The notes: generated by a model from the letters alone, not told the origin. DNA of 64,000 nt from Prostheceraeus crozeri (GCA_907163375.1 CAJQUW010008950.1:121001-185000); one strand, 5' to 3'. Counted from the stretch's first letter, positions 11,921 through 22,704 are shown. Numbers and translations are program-made.

Positions 11921-12914
11921 TTAATCTTTGCAATTGCACGTGCTAAACAAACTAATTACTTTGACTTCATTATAGGTACGAATAAACTTCCAAAGTAAAC
12001 TCTATGTGAAAAACGAAATTCTTTGCGCTTATTCATATTCACATTTTTTTAACCTGCTATTTAAAAGTTATTTAAGTGACTACCATTATGATTTCTGAAC
12101 AAATACAGGCGCTTTTACATTTGTCTCTTATATATAAATCTACTTTTCTACCTTAATAGTATAAAAAGTGAACCTTTTCTCTACTAGGTAGTGTTGCAAA
12201 CAAATCAAACCCCAGTTTCCACCTGTAATAAACATCATACTTTATCCAGGCTATAATAAATACTTGAATTACCTCTAATTTTCTAAAAAACATTTTCCAT
12301 CATTTGCATGAATTCCATTATTGATTATTATTTAATTATCAATATGATTAATTAATTTAATAAAAATTAAATAATGGGTATTGCGCTACGTTTTCAGGTG
12401 AAGTAAGCATGTCAGTAATTTTCTGCTACAATTCGGGACTATGACTGCATCCAGGGAAATTCGTGCTATCGACTTTTCATAACTCTTCATCGCAGTCATC
12501 TTATTTGTAAACGGCCACATCTTCGGAGATACTTCTGGACCTTGACAAACATTTATATTTGTATTCATCTACCAGAGAAAGAAGTAGAGCACCTTGTACG
12601 CTTTCACATGCATCGTCTTTGTCTCAAGCATGCATCAAACACCAGATTCTGTCATTTTGAACGTCATTGAACACTTTTCAGAAATTAGCCATCGATCTCT
12701 CAGAGACACTTATCGGTCTTTGACATCCTGCCAGCCAGTGACACCTTCCCTACCTCAATGCTTCAAATTCATAAAATGGGACAGAAGTAATCAATGAAAA
12801 CAGAAGTTTGCTGAATTTCCAACATCAGCGTAGAGAAAAGCGGCAAATGAATATCATTGCCATTCAACGTATGATGGAATGATGGTTAAATGAGACTTTT
12901 CTCTCAAGTGTTCA
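11921..12914. other. Gene-free AT-rich region
   Basis: No gene or repeat is supported. Around 12300-12375 the sequence is almost purely A and T with ATTAATT-type self-complementary runs. Confidence 0.4.
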
Positions 12915-12922
12915 GGTTTTAG

Positions 12923-13529
12923 CACAGAATTAAATATTTTGTTTATCTGCTTCGGTTTGCTAGAAGTGTGATTAATACGAAATGGACGGCACATTGAGGA
13001 ACCTATTAGGTGGGCAAAAAGGAATTCCTAATACCTTACAGAGATAGGAAAAAAAGTCGTGCGTCGCTTGCGGATTAATGTGAGTTCCAGCGAAGTGCTT
13101 CGATTGCCAAAATTCCTTCAGATTCGAAGAATTCAGATCATTGCCCACAAGTTTTCTCCATAATGTTGACCCTTCCGATCATTATTAAAGAAAGTAGCAG
13201 GCGTACGAAAATTAGTTCACTTAATGATTTCACATCCTCTCCTCGGCATTGCTCACTGTATAGTGCATAGATTGAATCGAAGCCACGCATCGATGTGTGT
13301 TTTCATGTGTGCGAAGTGATATCACAGCACGCACACATCTCTCACTGGCTATGTTGTCCTTTGCTAACAGCTTACTGTTTGCCATTTCCAATAGCAAGCG
13401 ATACACGAATTATCCATTCGAGAAGGAGCAAGTTGTCTAATTCTGTGATGTGCCATTTCGATATTAAGGTTGCATATAACCTTTCCTTTCTAGGAAACCG
13501 AAGCGCGTGCAGATGAATCTAATTCTGCA
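12923..13529 (+). mobile_element. Family A long-form MITE, copy 2
   Basis: 607 bp with a perfect 8-bp duplication GGTTTTAG at 12915-12922 and 13530-13537. It starts CACAGAATTA and ends TAATTCTGCA, and matches 4554-5159 end to end with scattered substitutions. It fixes the family boundaries and the 8-bp TSD length without ambiguity. Confidence 0.95.
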
Positions 13530-13537
13530 GGTTTTAG

Positions 13538-14048
13538 TATACTTGAAAAGAGATGTTAGTTGAATGCGAAATTCTGTTGAATAGAATCATGATACCGCTC
13601 CATCACATCTCGAAATTACGATTCCAGTACTGATGTAAACATACCGATTTTATCAACACTATCAAGGAATCAAGTAAACAATTCAGCGACTAATTCTTGT
13701 ATATTTATATGGAGCCACGAATATGAAATGCAAATTAGATAAATTCCTGCAGATCTCACTCAAAAAGCGACAACAGAGATTGAAACTGACAGATACTGGC
13801 ATCTTCACATTGCAAGGCCAACGTCAAGAGTAAACTGCTTGTGCATAAGTCCTCCAGTTGTGTATAGAAAGCTTGCCAGGCGGCATCGAATTACGAACTT
13901 AGAATTACACATTCACTCCGCTGCGTCATTACCATGAAAGCTTGCGTGCATCACTTACGTGCTACGTATTGCGCTTCGAACAAACGAAAGCACGCACATA
14001 CAGCCACACAAGAACCTTGAACACTGCAATGTCATAACAGAGATGTCT
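13538..14048. other. Gene-free spacer
   Basis: No gene, repeat or RNA is supported between the long-form A copy and the second B copy. Confidence 0.4.
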
Positions 14049-14056
14049 ATGAAGAG

Positions 14057-14301
14057 CATAGAAATGGATTGTTTATCTAAAATTGACTCAAGGTCGCGGC
14101 ACATCTGGGGGGACTCAGTTGAGGCATGAAGAAAAGTTTAGAATCGAAAAGTTTAGAATTGCACATGTGATTGATTCTAACCCAATGACTCAGCCGTTGA
14201 CAAGGGCATCAAAATAGAAATGCGCACGATTTTTATGCCACTATTGTGTGTTGCGAAGCTAAACTTCCATTCTAGAGGTTTTATTGTTATCAATTTCTGT
14301 G
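14057..14301 (+). mobile_element. Family B MITE, copy 2
   Basis: 245 bp with ends CATAGAAATGGATTG and ATTTCTGTG. It is flanked by ATGAAGAG at 14049-14056 and ATGTAGAG at 14302-14309 (7 of 8 bases match). The interior matches the other B copies (AAGGTCGCGGCACATC), with a small internal difference near 14130-14150. Confidence 0.88.
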
Positions 14302-14438
14302 ATGTAGAGTGTGAGAAAGAATTCTTTATCATAGTATTCATAGATCGTCCTGTTCATACCTGTAACATCCAATCAAATTGTCTCTAGTTGGACATTTTTC
14401 AACTACTGCGTTTTTACAGTGACTTTCACATTTCATAA

Positions 14439-14628
14439 GGCCTCAGCCACACTGCAAGCTTTTCTAAGCGTTTCCGAGCAAAGTGTTTTGCAGCAAATAT
14501 AAAGTCATCATTACAGCAGTCGCAGACTGCCACACTGCGAGCAAAGAAAACCAGAGTGATTAATAGTTTACGGACATACGTTTGCTCGGGACGCTCGTGT
14601 TTGCTTTGCTTTCAGTGTGACTGAGGCC
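14439..14628. mobile_element. MITE with TAA target duplication, copy 1
   Basis: 190 bp with inverted ends GGCCTCAGCCACACTG and, on the other strand, GGCCTCAGTCACACTG. It lies between two TAA triplets (14436-14438 and 14629-14631). A second copy at 23217-23405 also has TAA on both sides. A 3-bp TWA duplication is typical of the PIF/Harbinger superfamily, so a Harbinger MITE is the best guess. There is no transposase in the window to prove it. Confidence 0.9.
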
Positions 14629-14667
14629 TAATAGTCTATGCCATTTCATCCCTTTTATCGCAATACA

Positions 14668-15196
14668 CACAGTATTAGACAGGTCATCTGTTCTTCTGTT
14701 TGAATAGAAAGGAAGCATTGGAACATGTAGCGCTAGTGAAATGGCACAATCTGCTGACATAATACCATAGAAATCGAACAATGAGCAGCCAGTTCAACAT
14801 TAAACACGCCAAATTGTGCGAAGTAACAATGACTGTTATCAACCGGATCACACAGCAAAGAGACACAGTCGATGTCAAGTTCTACAGAGAAGTTTGTGAA
14901 CGTTTTTTCGTACGTCTACTAACATTTTTAATAATGATCGGAGAGCCCAAAATTATCGAGAAAACATTTGCGCAATGATCTGAACTCCATATATGCGAAA
15001 GAATCGTGGCGATCGGAACATTTTGAAGGAATTCACAGCAATCCGCAAGCGACGCACGACTATTTTTCTTATCTCTGTAATGTATTAAAAGCTTCTTTTT
15101 GCCCACTTGGTAAGTTCCTGCATGTGCCATCGTTTTGAATCAGTTTTCACTTCTAACAGAGTGATTCGGTTAAACAATTCATTATCTAATTCTGTG
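14668..15196 (-). mobile_element. Family A short-form MITE, copy 1
   Basis: 529 bp, inverted relative to 53042-53563. The left end here is CACAGTATTAGAC and the right end is CTAATTCTGTG. Candidate duplications GCAATACA (14660-14667) and GTATTACA (15197-15204) match at 6 of 8 bases. The interior carries the family landmarks CCGCAAGCGACGCACGAC and TTTTTGCCCACTT. Short frames on both strands differ from copy to copy and are not credible genes. Confidence 0.85.
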
Positions 15197-15204
15197 GTAT
15201 TACA

Positions 15205-15647
15205 TGTTTAACTTACTTGTTTAACCGCTACTTCTTGCGCTCGAAATTTCATCATAGATATGAAGAGTTTATTGACCATTTATCTATGATTTTGAACACG
15301 TAGCACGTAGATGATGTGATACGGCCTTTAAACGACTTAACTGCTTGATGACCGATAAATGATTGTCATCGTGCAATAAGTAACACCAAATTGGACCATA
15401 ATTTAAGATGGTTCAAAAGAATCTTATTGAACCGTAAGAATCCGACTATTGTCTTTGTTTAAGTTAGTCAGGCATCGATTTCAGTTAATGTTGATGGATA
15501 GCAAAAACAGTCATGTTACTGAAGCCTGCCATACTTGTAATTTCTTTCCACAAGGCGTTTTAAATTCATTGTAAAGCATCCTGTGAAAATGATACAATAT
15601 TTGAAACGGAAATGAATAATAGCCGTGAGTATACACTGACAAGACAC
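15205..15647. other. Gene-free spacer
   Basis: No supported feature lies between the A copy and the hAT-like element. Confidence 0.4.
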
Positions 15648-15655
15648 ATGGTGCC

Positions 15656-16819
15656 CAGAGCTGGAAGCGGGGCCGGACCGGGTACAGGCCTGAAATACTA
15701 AGGCCGAAGTATATATAGTGTCTGAAATTAATAAGGGACTATATGTTCATCGATTGATTAATAAAAGTAACTATTATTCGCACCCGTCGGATTTTTGCTG
15801 TAGCTGAGCCATCTGATTGTTATCTTGGGGATGTCCTTGACAAGGAAGCCGGAACGGAAAGGGCAGTCAGAGCTCGCATTGCAGCAGCGTGGAAGAAGTG
15901 GAGGGAACTAGCCAGCCTGTTGACAAACAAAGGCATTCCGTTGCGGTACAGGACACACGTATCCGAGCTATGTATAAGATCGGTCCTAATCTACGGTTCG
16001 GAAACATGGCCCTCACTCATAAAGCAGCTAAGAGGCGTTGACAGGCGAATGCTGAGATACAAGGCACATGTGAAGCTGAAGGACAAAGTGCCAAGACTAT
16101 GTGACCTACCCGAACTACTATTCGCCTACGACAGAAACGCTTGCGGTGGTTCGGCCATGTAAAGAGAGCAGCGGACAACATCATCGGTGAGGCATATCAT
16201 CTATCGGTTGACGGTCGCCCTCCACCAGGAAGACCGAAGAAAACGTGGTATGCCTGTGTCAAAGAAGATCTAGAATACCTGAAGGTCAAGGAGGACACTG
16301 CTCTGGATCGCAATGCATGGAAGAAAGTCATCGCAGCAACGTCTAACCCTGGTGGAATCGGGAAGAAACGACGAAAACGAAAACGTAGAGCAAGCAAGTA
16401 CTCATATACATATAGTTCTTAGTTTAGCGGTTTAGGCCTCACGTAATCGATTGAATTCAATATACTGATTCATGTGACGATCTATTAACGTAATTCTTGG
16501 CAATAAGACATAAATATTACTTTTTACTTTCAACAAGATCACAAATCGAATCAGATACAACATTGGAAGAAATTGTACATATGGATGATATTTCTCGCAT
16601 TTCATCTTCTTAGTCCACAATAGCATCAGTTGAACCAATAATTTTTAATTCTTATTGCTTGATTAAGCGATTACATTCGACAAACGCAATCGGCATTTCC
16701 ACTGCGGATGATCAAGTGTAGAAAATGATTAATTTTACTGATCCGGGCCTAACATTTTGGAGTAAGTGCGGGCCCCGTGGAGGACCTCGCTAGTTTAAGC
16801 CGGCCCGGTTCCAGCTCTG
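15656..16819. mobile_element. hAT-like TIR element carrying a LINE fragment
   Basis: The ends are CAGAGCTGGAAGCGG at 15656 and CCGGTTCCAGCTCTG ending at 16819. They are flanked by ATGGTGCC (15648-15655) and ATGATGCC (16820-16827), 7 of 8 bases alike. The same ends bound the 102-bp element at 45337. Between them lies the 3' part of a reverse-transcriptase ORF. hAT-type ends (CAG...CTG with an 8-bp duplication) are established for that superfamily. Either a LINE inserted into a MITE or the MITE captured the fragment; the sequence alone does not decide. Confidence 0.85.
15758..16422 (+). pseudogene. C-terminal end of a non-LTR retrotransposon ORF2
   Basis: One frame is open from 15758 to about 16128 and reads CYLGDVLDKEAG, then AWKKWRELASLL, then VLIYGSETWP. 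This is the region just after the catalytic reverse-transcriptase core in many LINE ORF2 proteins. From about 16130 the homology continues one base out of frame (LRWFGHVKRA, GRPPPGRPKKTW, then DRNAWKKVI) to a stop at 16420-16422. A single-base frameshift near 16125-16138 therefore breaks it, and the catalytic YADD part is absent. A plus-strand remnant of the same kind lies at 18524. LINE clade not determined (CR1/Jockey-like C-termini share this pattern). Confidence 0.9.
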
Positions 16820-17032
16820 ATGATGCCTGACCATTGCCACCTACTACTGGAAGTCAACTGAAATGACAATGCATGTCCACAATGCATTTACATGTCCGTT
16901 CGAGTCCTACTTGTGTCTCGTGAACTTGTTTGTTCAACATATGATCTAATTGTCTATATTATGAAACAAATTTGCATTCATAAAGCGATCAGTCTACATT
17001 CTACCTTGTCAGATGTCTTTGATTATTTTATT

Positions 17033-17495
17033 CAGGGTTGCCACTCTCATCAAAAATAAAAACCGGAAAGTCAAATCGGAATGGTGCCCCTAAAGAAGCT
17101 CCCCTTCAAGATCTTAAAAGGCCCCTTCACATTCTCAAAGGCCCCACGATCTTAAGGAGCTCTTTCACAATCTTTAAAGCTCCCCTTCACGATCTCAAAG
17201 GGCCCTTCACATTCTAAAAGGGCCCCCACGATCTAGAAGGGCTCTTTCACAATCTCAAAAGGGCCCCTCACGATCTCAAGAGGGACCTCACAATCTTTAG
17301 GGGCCGCCTTACAATCGCTAAGGGCCCCTCACGATATTTAAGGTCCCCTTCACATTCTAAAAGGGCCCCTCACGATATCAAAAGGGCCGCTAAAATGCTT
17401 CAAATTGTTTGTTCCTTGGTAGAACATTTTCTCACTACTTAGTTTCTCTAAAAAAAGCCGGAATTACGGTTAAAACCGGAAGAGTTGCAGCCCTG
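17033..17495. mobile_element. hAT-like MITE with an internal minisatellite
   Basis: 463 bp starting CAGGGTTGCCACTCT and ending AGAGTTGCAGCCCTG, giving a 15-bp TIR with two differences. Just inside, AAAACCGGAA recurs near both ends. The flanks are T-rich (ATTTTATT and TTTATTTC), so an exact 8-bp duplication cannot be called. Most of the interior is the degenerate repeat at 17090-17395. Confidence 0.75.
17090..17395 (+). repeat. Degenerate minisatellite of about 27 bp
   Basis: Roughly eleven units alternate a GGGCCCCT-like block with TCACGATCTCAAA, TCACATTCTAAAA or TCACAATCTTTAA variants. Units vary in length and sequence. It lies wholly inside the hAT-like element at 17033-17495. Confidence 0.85.
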
Positions 17496-18330
17496 TTTAT
17501 TTCAACTGATAACTCCAATATCTGATCAGCAAGGTTATCTATAAAGCTAATGCGCAATAATCCAATTAGTTCGAATGCCAATTCAGAAATGGAATAAATA
17601 AAACTATTCAGAATAAAAGACAGGATTTTCTCCTCATGTGTTTCTGTAAGCAAACATTGCTCCGCTCACTACCGATCACTTGTCAAGTTTTAGCTTTGAC
17701 ATTTTTCTGGCCAATAGAGAAATAGGCAAAAATGCTATGTAAAGTTTCAATCACACGAAACAATAGGACATTAAATTTGCTGCTAGTTGCTTTCAATCGC
17801 ATTGAATTCATATTCACTGGAAGCCGAGGATACAAATTTTCCAAATTGTTGGCGCCTTAACGACTGATGATTCTAATGTTGGTTAAGTAATCTCAAAACC
17901 ATCAAATGCATCTTTCTCTTGCTCACATATTCGCTTTCAAAACACTTGACCTATTTATTGACTGCCTTCTGGCAAGTAAGCGATACGTAAAAGTGAAATG
18001 CAATAAGCGAAAAAGTAATCAAGTCAAAGAAACAAAATGTAAGCAAGTGTAAGATGTGGAGAATGTAATTTTCCTAACGAAATTTCATAACAAACTGGAG
18101 AAAAGACGGTAGAAGAAAAGCAAGATATACTAAGAGTTGCCGTCGGAATGGTAATTCCCATATGTGAGTTTTTCTATGGGACAGCTGTGAAATACAAGTG
18201 AAAGTGTATCAAAAATGTTCTGTTATGCTCGCACCAGAAAAACGGATAGTCGCTTGCTAAGTCACAGGAGGACATCACTACAAGGAATATCATCTGGAGT
18301 TTGCTGCCTCACGTCACATTCTTGCAGTAA
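17496..18330. other. Gene-free region
   Basis: No gene or known repeat is supported. The minus frame at 17435-17653 straddles the hAT-like boundary and is not credible. Confidence 0.4.
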
Positions 18331-18480
18331 AAGTAATATTGCATCTTAAATCAAATCCGGCATTCCTATTAATAAATTCGTATTCTAACAGTTCGACGTA
18401 GTATATCATGTATTATTATCATAGGAATTTTTTAATGAGAATACATATTCTTGATTTGATTAAAGATGCAACATTACTTA
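18331..18480. mobile_element. Small inverted-repeat element (MITE-like)
   Basis: AAGTAATATTGCATCTTAAA at 18331 pairs with a near-identical inverted copy ending at 18480; about 27 bp match with two or three differences. Similarity continues weakly inward (AATAAATTCGTATTCT against AATACATATTCT). Only one copy is seen, and I could not find a clear target duplication. Confidence 0.6.
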
Positions 18481-18523
18481 TAATGCCTTTACCCAGGTAG
18501 CAATCGGACTTCATATAATGTGA

Positions 18524-18645
18524 AAGAAATTGAAGAGATGAAAGTAGGCGACCGCCGACCAGCAGGAGGACCGAAGATGTCATGGAGGAGCTGTATCAAA
18601 TAAGATCTCAAGAAGTTCGAAATCAATGAAATCACACGTAGATGT
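18524..18645 (+). pseudogene. Short LINE ORF2 C-terminal remnant
   Basis: The plus-strand frame reads VGDRRPAGGPKMSWRSCIK, a stop, then DLKKFEINE. This aligns with DGRPPPGRPKKTWYACVKED in the fragment at 15758-16422. It has an in-frame stop and about 40 recognisable codons. It is probably an older copy of the same LINE family. Confidence 0.7.
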
Positions 18646-18799
18646 CTGATGATGTAATATATGATAGTTTCATACATGTTCGTGTGAACTCGATTTTATC
18701 CTCCAATGAAACATAAAGCATATTCGAAAAGGCAGCAGGAACATTAATGTTCCAACAGATTCAAGTCAAAAGGTCACACTAACTAAAAAAGTAGATAGG

Positions 18800-19355
18800 C
18801 GTTCGACCTTCCCAGGCGCCCAAACAGGGCGGTTCCAGGGACTGAATAGAATTGCACCGACGTTCCCCTGCGTGTCAGGAGGCGACTAAACGGCCTTTTT
18901 GCCACTGCAGCTCTGGTGTTAGCAGTTTGATGTCTTATTCTCGTTGCCTTCCCTCTGTGGCTGTACTAAGTTGACGTTGCGAGGGATCCTGACAGCCGAA
19001 TCATTAGCTGTTGGGATATGCAACTAAGCTCTTTGAGCAGACTCCCCTGTGTATCTCGTTATGCCTTGTCGAAAGTCCTCACAGCGATGGCCGCCGCCCC
19101 ATCTTCAGGGGTACGGTGTGGAGTGCGACCATTGGGGTTGCTGCCTCCCTTGTCAATGCTGCATACCCTGTCTGAGCAGCTTTGTCTTCGGCATGGCAAC
19201 AACCCGGTGGTATCGAAATAGCCTTCTCCTCTCCAGGGCACTACTCGCCAGCAGTAGACATTTATTCTCTTACTGTGTGTGTCACTTCGCATTGTCATGA
19301 TGCGAAGCCTCCTATACGCTGGACGGAGCCGGAAAAAACAACAACAGCAGCCATC
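18800..19355 (+). repeat. GC-rich segment, probable retroelement fragment
   Basis: This stretch is much richer in G and C than its surroundings and contains GGAGGCGACTAAACGGCC and, at the end, GGAGCCGGAAAAAACAACAA. Overlapping short frames occur on both strands. The sharp change in composition and the closing A-rich run suggest a truncated retroelement, perhaps an untranslated region, but nothing identifies the family. A host exon is a less likely alternative. Confidence 0.35.
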
Positions 19356-20489
19356 ACAGGCATGACCTTACGATCTTTTCTCTGACCTCATTCGAAACGA
19401 CAATGTAATGCTTGCAACAAGGCATTAATCCAGTGCTTGGACAATTATCTGGAGAGAAACCCTGCTCAAACAAAACAAATGATTATTCTGAAACAATGAA
19501 TATTCTACACTGTAAATGGATTATTTATCATCACCATGAATCATAAACGTGACTTCAGATCTCATAAAAAGGAGAACTGTTCAGTATTGAGAACAAGAAA
19601 TGTCTCTGATTCAGGTTGCGAAATTGAAGAAGAGAATATCTCCTTTAACCAGCATGTTTGCTGAACAACGAATGATTTCATCTCATGGGATTAGTTTATT
19701 CAAGCGAGGGATATTGAAAGATTCATGATTTCACCTTAATTCCCCGTTAAAACTCATTTATGAGAGGGAAAAGCGAAATTGCACATAAATGAAGCCGACG
19801 TCGAGGCTCTACAACGTCTGTTTCAGGGAGAAAGTCTGAGAAACGAGGACGAGTTTGTGGATGAGTTATTCGACTAATTTTCGCGACAACGCAGGCAAAA
19901 CTAAGTGGTCATTGGGTGTATGAGCGAGTGAGAATGAAGAGAGCAATTTGTGTTGGAGAAATCTGGATGAGCTCTGTGTCCTTCGATTATTGATCAAAAT
20001 TCATCGAAGATTGATGAAGAAGCAGAACTCCAGAAGCAATGATGAAAATAAATTGTTTGACTGAATCAATGCGCGACAAGCTCTTTTCATTTCATTATCG
20101 CTGCTATTGAATAATCTGTGAATTACTGACAAGGCTTCATTTTCTTGTTGTTAAGATCGATAGTTGAGTTAGCTATTGAAAAGCCTTGAAGTGTTGATGC
20201 ATAGCCTCATTAACCAAACCGCAAATCATTGGTACTTTGCTCGATTTACTTTTTTTAATGAAACGCTTATTATGAGACTCAAACAGCTCAAAATCGGATT
20301 TATCACAGCTCTAGATGCCCTTTGTCCTATCATTTTCTTTTTATCGAAAACAGATCTTTGCCATTTTTCTTCGGCCACATTTTTAACGTTCGCGTCGGGT
20401 TACCCTGAGCATAATTGCTACTTTGATATCACTTTTCCAGTCATTGTTGGAGCTGTATTTACCAAAATTTCGCCGAAATTCTCTATTAT
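19356..20489. other. Gene-free region
   Basis: The 115-codon plus frame at 20176-20523 shows no recognised domain and overlaps, on the opposite strand, a better-supported transposase-like remnant. Nothing else is seen. Confidence 0.35.
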
Positions 20490-20740
20490 TCAGCATTTAT
20501 GGAACCCAGGCATCTGCAAGTGATATTTGATGAGGCAGTTAACGGCCATGTTGCATTCAGGACACATCACAGAATTAGACATCTCGTTCCTCATAGTCGT
20601 TGTTTCCTTCAGGAGATAAAAACAATCAAATTCTGTGGGACACATGTATGACTTGCGCATGCACTCTTGGTATGTATGTGATTGGATCAAATCTTTTTGC
20701 TTGACACGTCACTTTGCACGACAGAGCTCATTTGTGTTTC
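20490..20740 (-). pseudogene. Possible piggyBac-like cysteine-rich C-terminus remnant
   Basis: On the minus strand, with the 70-bp insertion at 20568-20637 set aside, the frame reads LCRAK, a stop, then RVKQKD, then SYMCPECNMAVNCLIKYH and on to a stop at 20490-20492. The C..C, CPEC and C..KYH spacing recalls the cysteine-rich zinc-binding tail of piggyBac transposases (CxxC...LC...CFxxYH), with the LCxxx step missing. No upstream catalytic domain or TTAA-flanked ends were found. The identification is tentative; any cysteine-rich fragment could mimic it. Confidence 0.35.
20568..20637 (-). mobile_element. 70-bp micro-MITE of family A
   Basis: This minimal element has ends CACAGAATTAGAC and AAATTCTGTG and a perfect 8-bp duplication GGACACAT (20560-20567, 20638-20645). 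Read on the minus strand, the first 25 bp are the family A left end (GATTGTTTTTATC). The remaining 45 bp match the right end of the element at 23895-24086 (GGAAACAACGACTA, then GGAACGAG). It is an internal-deletion derivative of a longer element that still moved. Confidence 0.93.
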
Positions 20741-20918
20741 TGTCTTGTTTTTCATGCACTCTGATTCTAATTTCAGTTTGAATTTTAGCAGTTGTAAGTG
20801 CAAAGTAAATGAACCTCTACAAGCCACAAGTTTCGCTATTACATTTTATTAACTAATATGCCCGTTTGGTTTAGTCAAAACTCGCTGGTTAAATTAACCA
20901 CATGATTCTGTGTGAGTG

Positions 20919-21119
20919 GTGTCCGTGGCAAAGTGGTTGCGTACTTGGACTAGCGATCTCATGGTCCAGAGGTCGAACCTGGAAAGTGTCACTGGAAGTC
21001 GGCAGGAAGGGCATCCGGACTACAAAGCACCACAACGCTCCAAGCAAAGTCTGACTTCAGTCAGCACCGTCCTAGGCCCCAGTAGGGGTAAAAAGTGACG
21101 TAAAATCCGTAAAAAAAAT
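20919..21119 (+). mobile_element. tRNA-derived SINE, copy 2 (reference copy)
   Basis: The head is tRNA-like: box A in GTGGCAAAGTGGTTGC and box B in GAGGTCGAACCTGG. The body contains GTGTCACTGGAAGTCGGCAG, GGGCATCCGGAC and CAGCACCGTCC, and it ends GTGACGTAAAATCCG before an A-run. Six more copies occur in the window, on both strands. RNA polymerase III promotion from A and B boxes is established for tRNA-derived SINEs. Confidence 0.92.
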
Positions 21120-21411
21120 TCTGTCTCAGCTAGAGAATTGAAGCTTTTGTTCAGAGCTGGAATCGTCTGTGATTGACCAAACGCGATCAGAAGAAGTGTA
21201 ATGTCACCATTGTTTTGTCTGCTTACAGGAACAACATATTACGCAATATGCGTGAATGGCATGGCAGACATACACTAATTGTGCTATTATCTTCAGTTTC
21301 CAGGAAAAGCACTGTAGAGCAAACTGAAGTGTCGTGCAAAAACTATGTCGGCTATGTGAGTACCGTGAATGTATCTAATTATCTGTAGTGTGCATGTACG
21401 AGCATATGCAT

Positions 21412-21712
21412 TACAGAATTAGATTGCTTAATTCTTTCAGCTTACTAGAAGTGAATACTATTTCAAAACGATGGCACATGCTGGAACTTAGTAAGTGGGG
21501 AAAAGGGAGCTCCTTACACCCTCCTTACGCTCCTTAGGAAAAACAGTCGTGCGTCGCTTGCGGATTGCTGTGAATTCCTCCAAAATGCTTCGATTACAAC
21601 GATTCCTTCAGATTCGAAGAATACAGATCATTGCGCTCAAGTTTTCTCGTCAATGTTAGTCCGTTAGATTCCTTGTTTAGAAGTTGGCAGGTGTAAGAAA
21701 TTTAGTTCAGTC
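21412..21712 (+). mobile_element. Family A MITE, left part only
   Basis: It starts TACAGAATTAGATTG and follows the family A left half (AGTCGTGCGTCGCTTGCGGA, then GATTCCTTCAGATTCGAAGA) to about 21712, where the match stops. The right end is missing. A small internal duplication (CTCCTTACACCCTCCTTACG) is peculiar to this copy. Confidence 0.8.
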
Positions 21713-22004
21713 CATCTCTTCACAGGATTTATCAATGGATGGGACTGTGACAGCGAAGTGGGACCAGGGATTGGGGTCCATTGAGAAGTTAACAATATAG
21801 CTGTATGCCGTGTAAAGTAAGGCAAATTGGCGAAGATAGAACTACCAGAAATCCATACACGATAGATATACTTCAATAGATATACTCTTCACACTTCAAT
21901 ATCATCGTAAACTTGGCGTTTTCAATAATCCATTGAAGAGGCTGTTTCAATAAAGGTCGAAACTTAAATCTGAGCCCGTCATTTGTCAAAATTAACAATA
22001 TCTG

Positions 22005-22400
22005 AAAGCATGATAACCCTCGGGATTAAGATCTAGGAGGAGAACTGCTCACTAGACCACAGTTATTTTGTTTACAATTAGCCTCTGGTTAACTCAATCC
22101 TGGGATTAATTTGTTCAGGAAGAGTCATTCTCATTTGACCACAGCTGTTAGCTTATCTCACGGTAAGAAGGTATATAAAAAAATCTACAATCGCTCAATC
22201 CCGAGCTGGGGATTTTGGGATCTCAGTGTGCTAGTGCAATGCGTTGAAAATATAGTTGTGATTTTGATTGTATAGCTACAGCTGGTGTGCTTGTATGTTG
22301 TCAATCTCGATCCCGGGTCAGAGCTTGTAATCCCGAATCCCGGGATCAAGGAAAGTCGGGATTTTGTAGGCAGGCTCTAATCCCGGGTCTTCACTCTAGC
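22005..22400. repeat. Cluster of CCCGGGATT-type motifs
   Basis: Variants of AATCCCGGGATT occur repeatedly on both strands (for example near 22018, 22098, 22310, 22335 and 22380). A similar cluster occurs at 23700-23885 and two copies near 22650-22690. Such motif-dense arrays are often subterminal regions of DNA transposons, but no termini or transposase were recognised. Confidence 0.55.
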
Positions 22401-22704
22401 AAATGCGAATCTCAGGAAGTTGCAGACTGATAGTGCAAAAGTCAGGAATTCGCAACTGTTCCCTACTACCAGCACTCTCAACGGTGCCGTTGTCAATTTG
22501 TACATCAAGTAGAGTAAACTTTAAGTCGACCTGTCAATTGCGATATTGTAAGTATACCGACTTTTGGCAATTCTGACTCTCTGCTAGTCCTACATCCCGG
22601 TATTCAATTAACATACACATGTGCTTTGTCATGGCACATTTACTATTCTACTCAATCCCGAAATCCAGTGACAGAGATTTTCCGGGATTGTGGAATTCTT
22701 GCCT

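Noticed and set aside
20176..20523. A 115-codon plus-strand gene
   Set aside because: No domain is recognisable and the opposite strand carries a more plausible transposase-like remnant.
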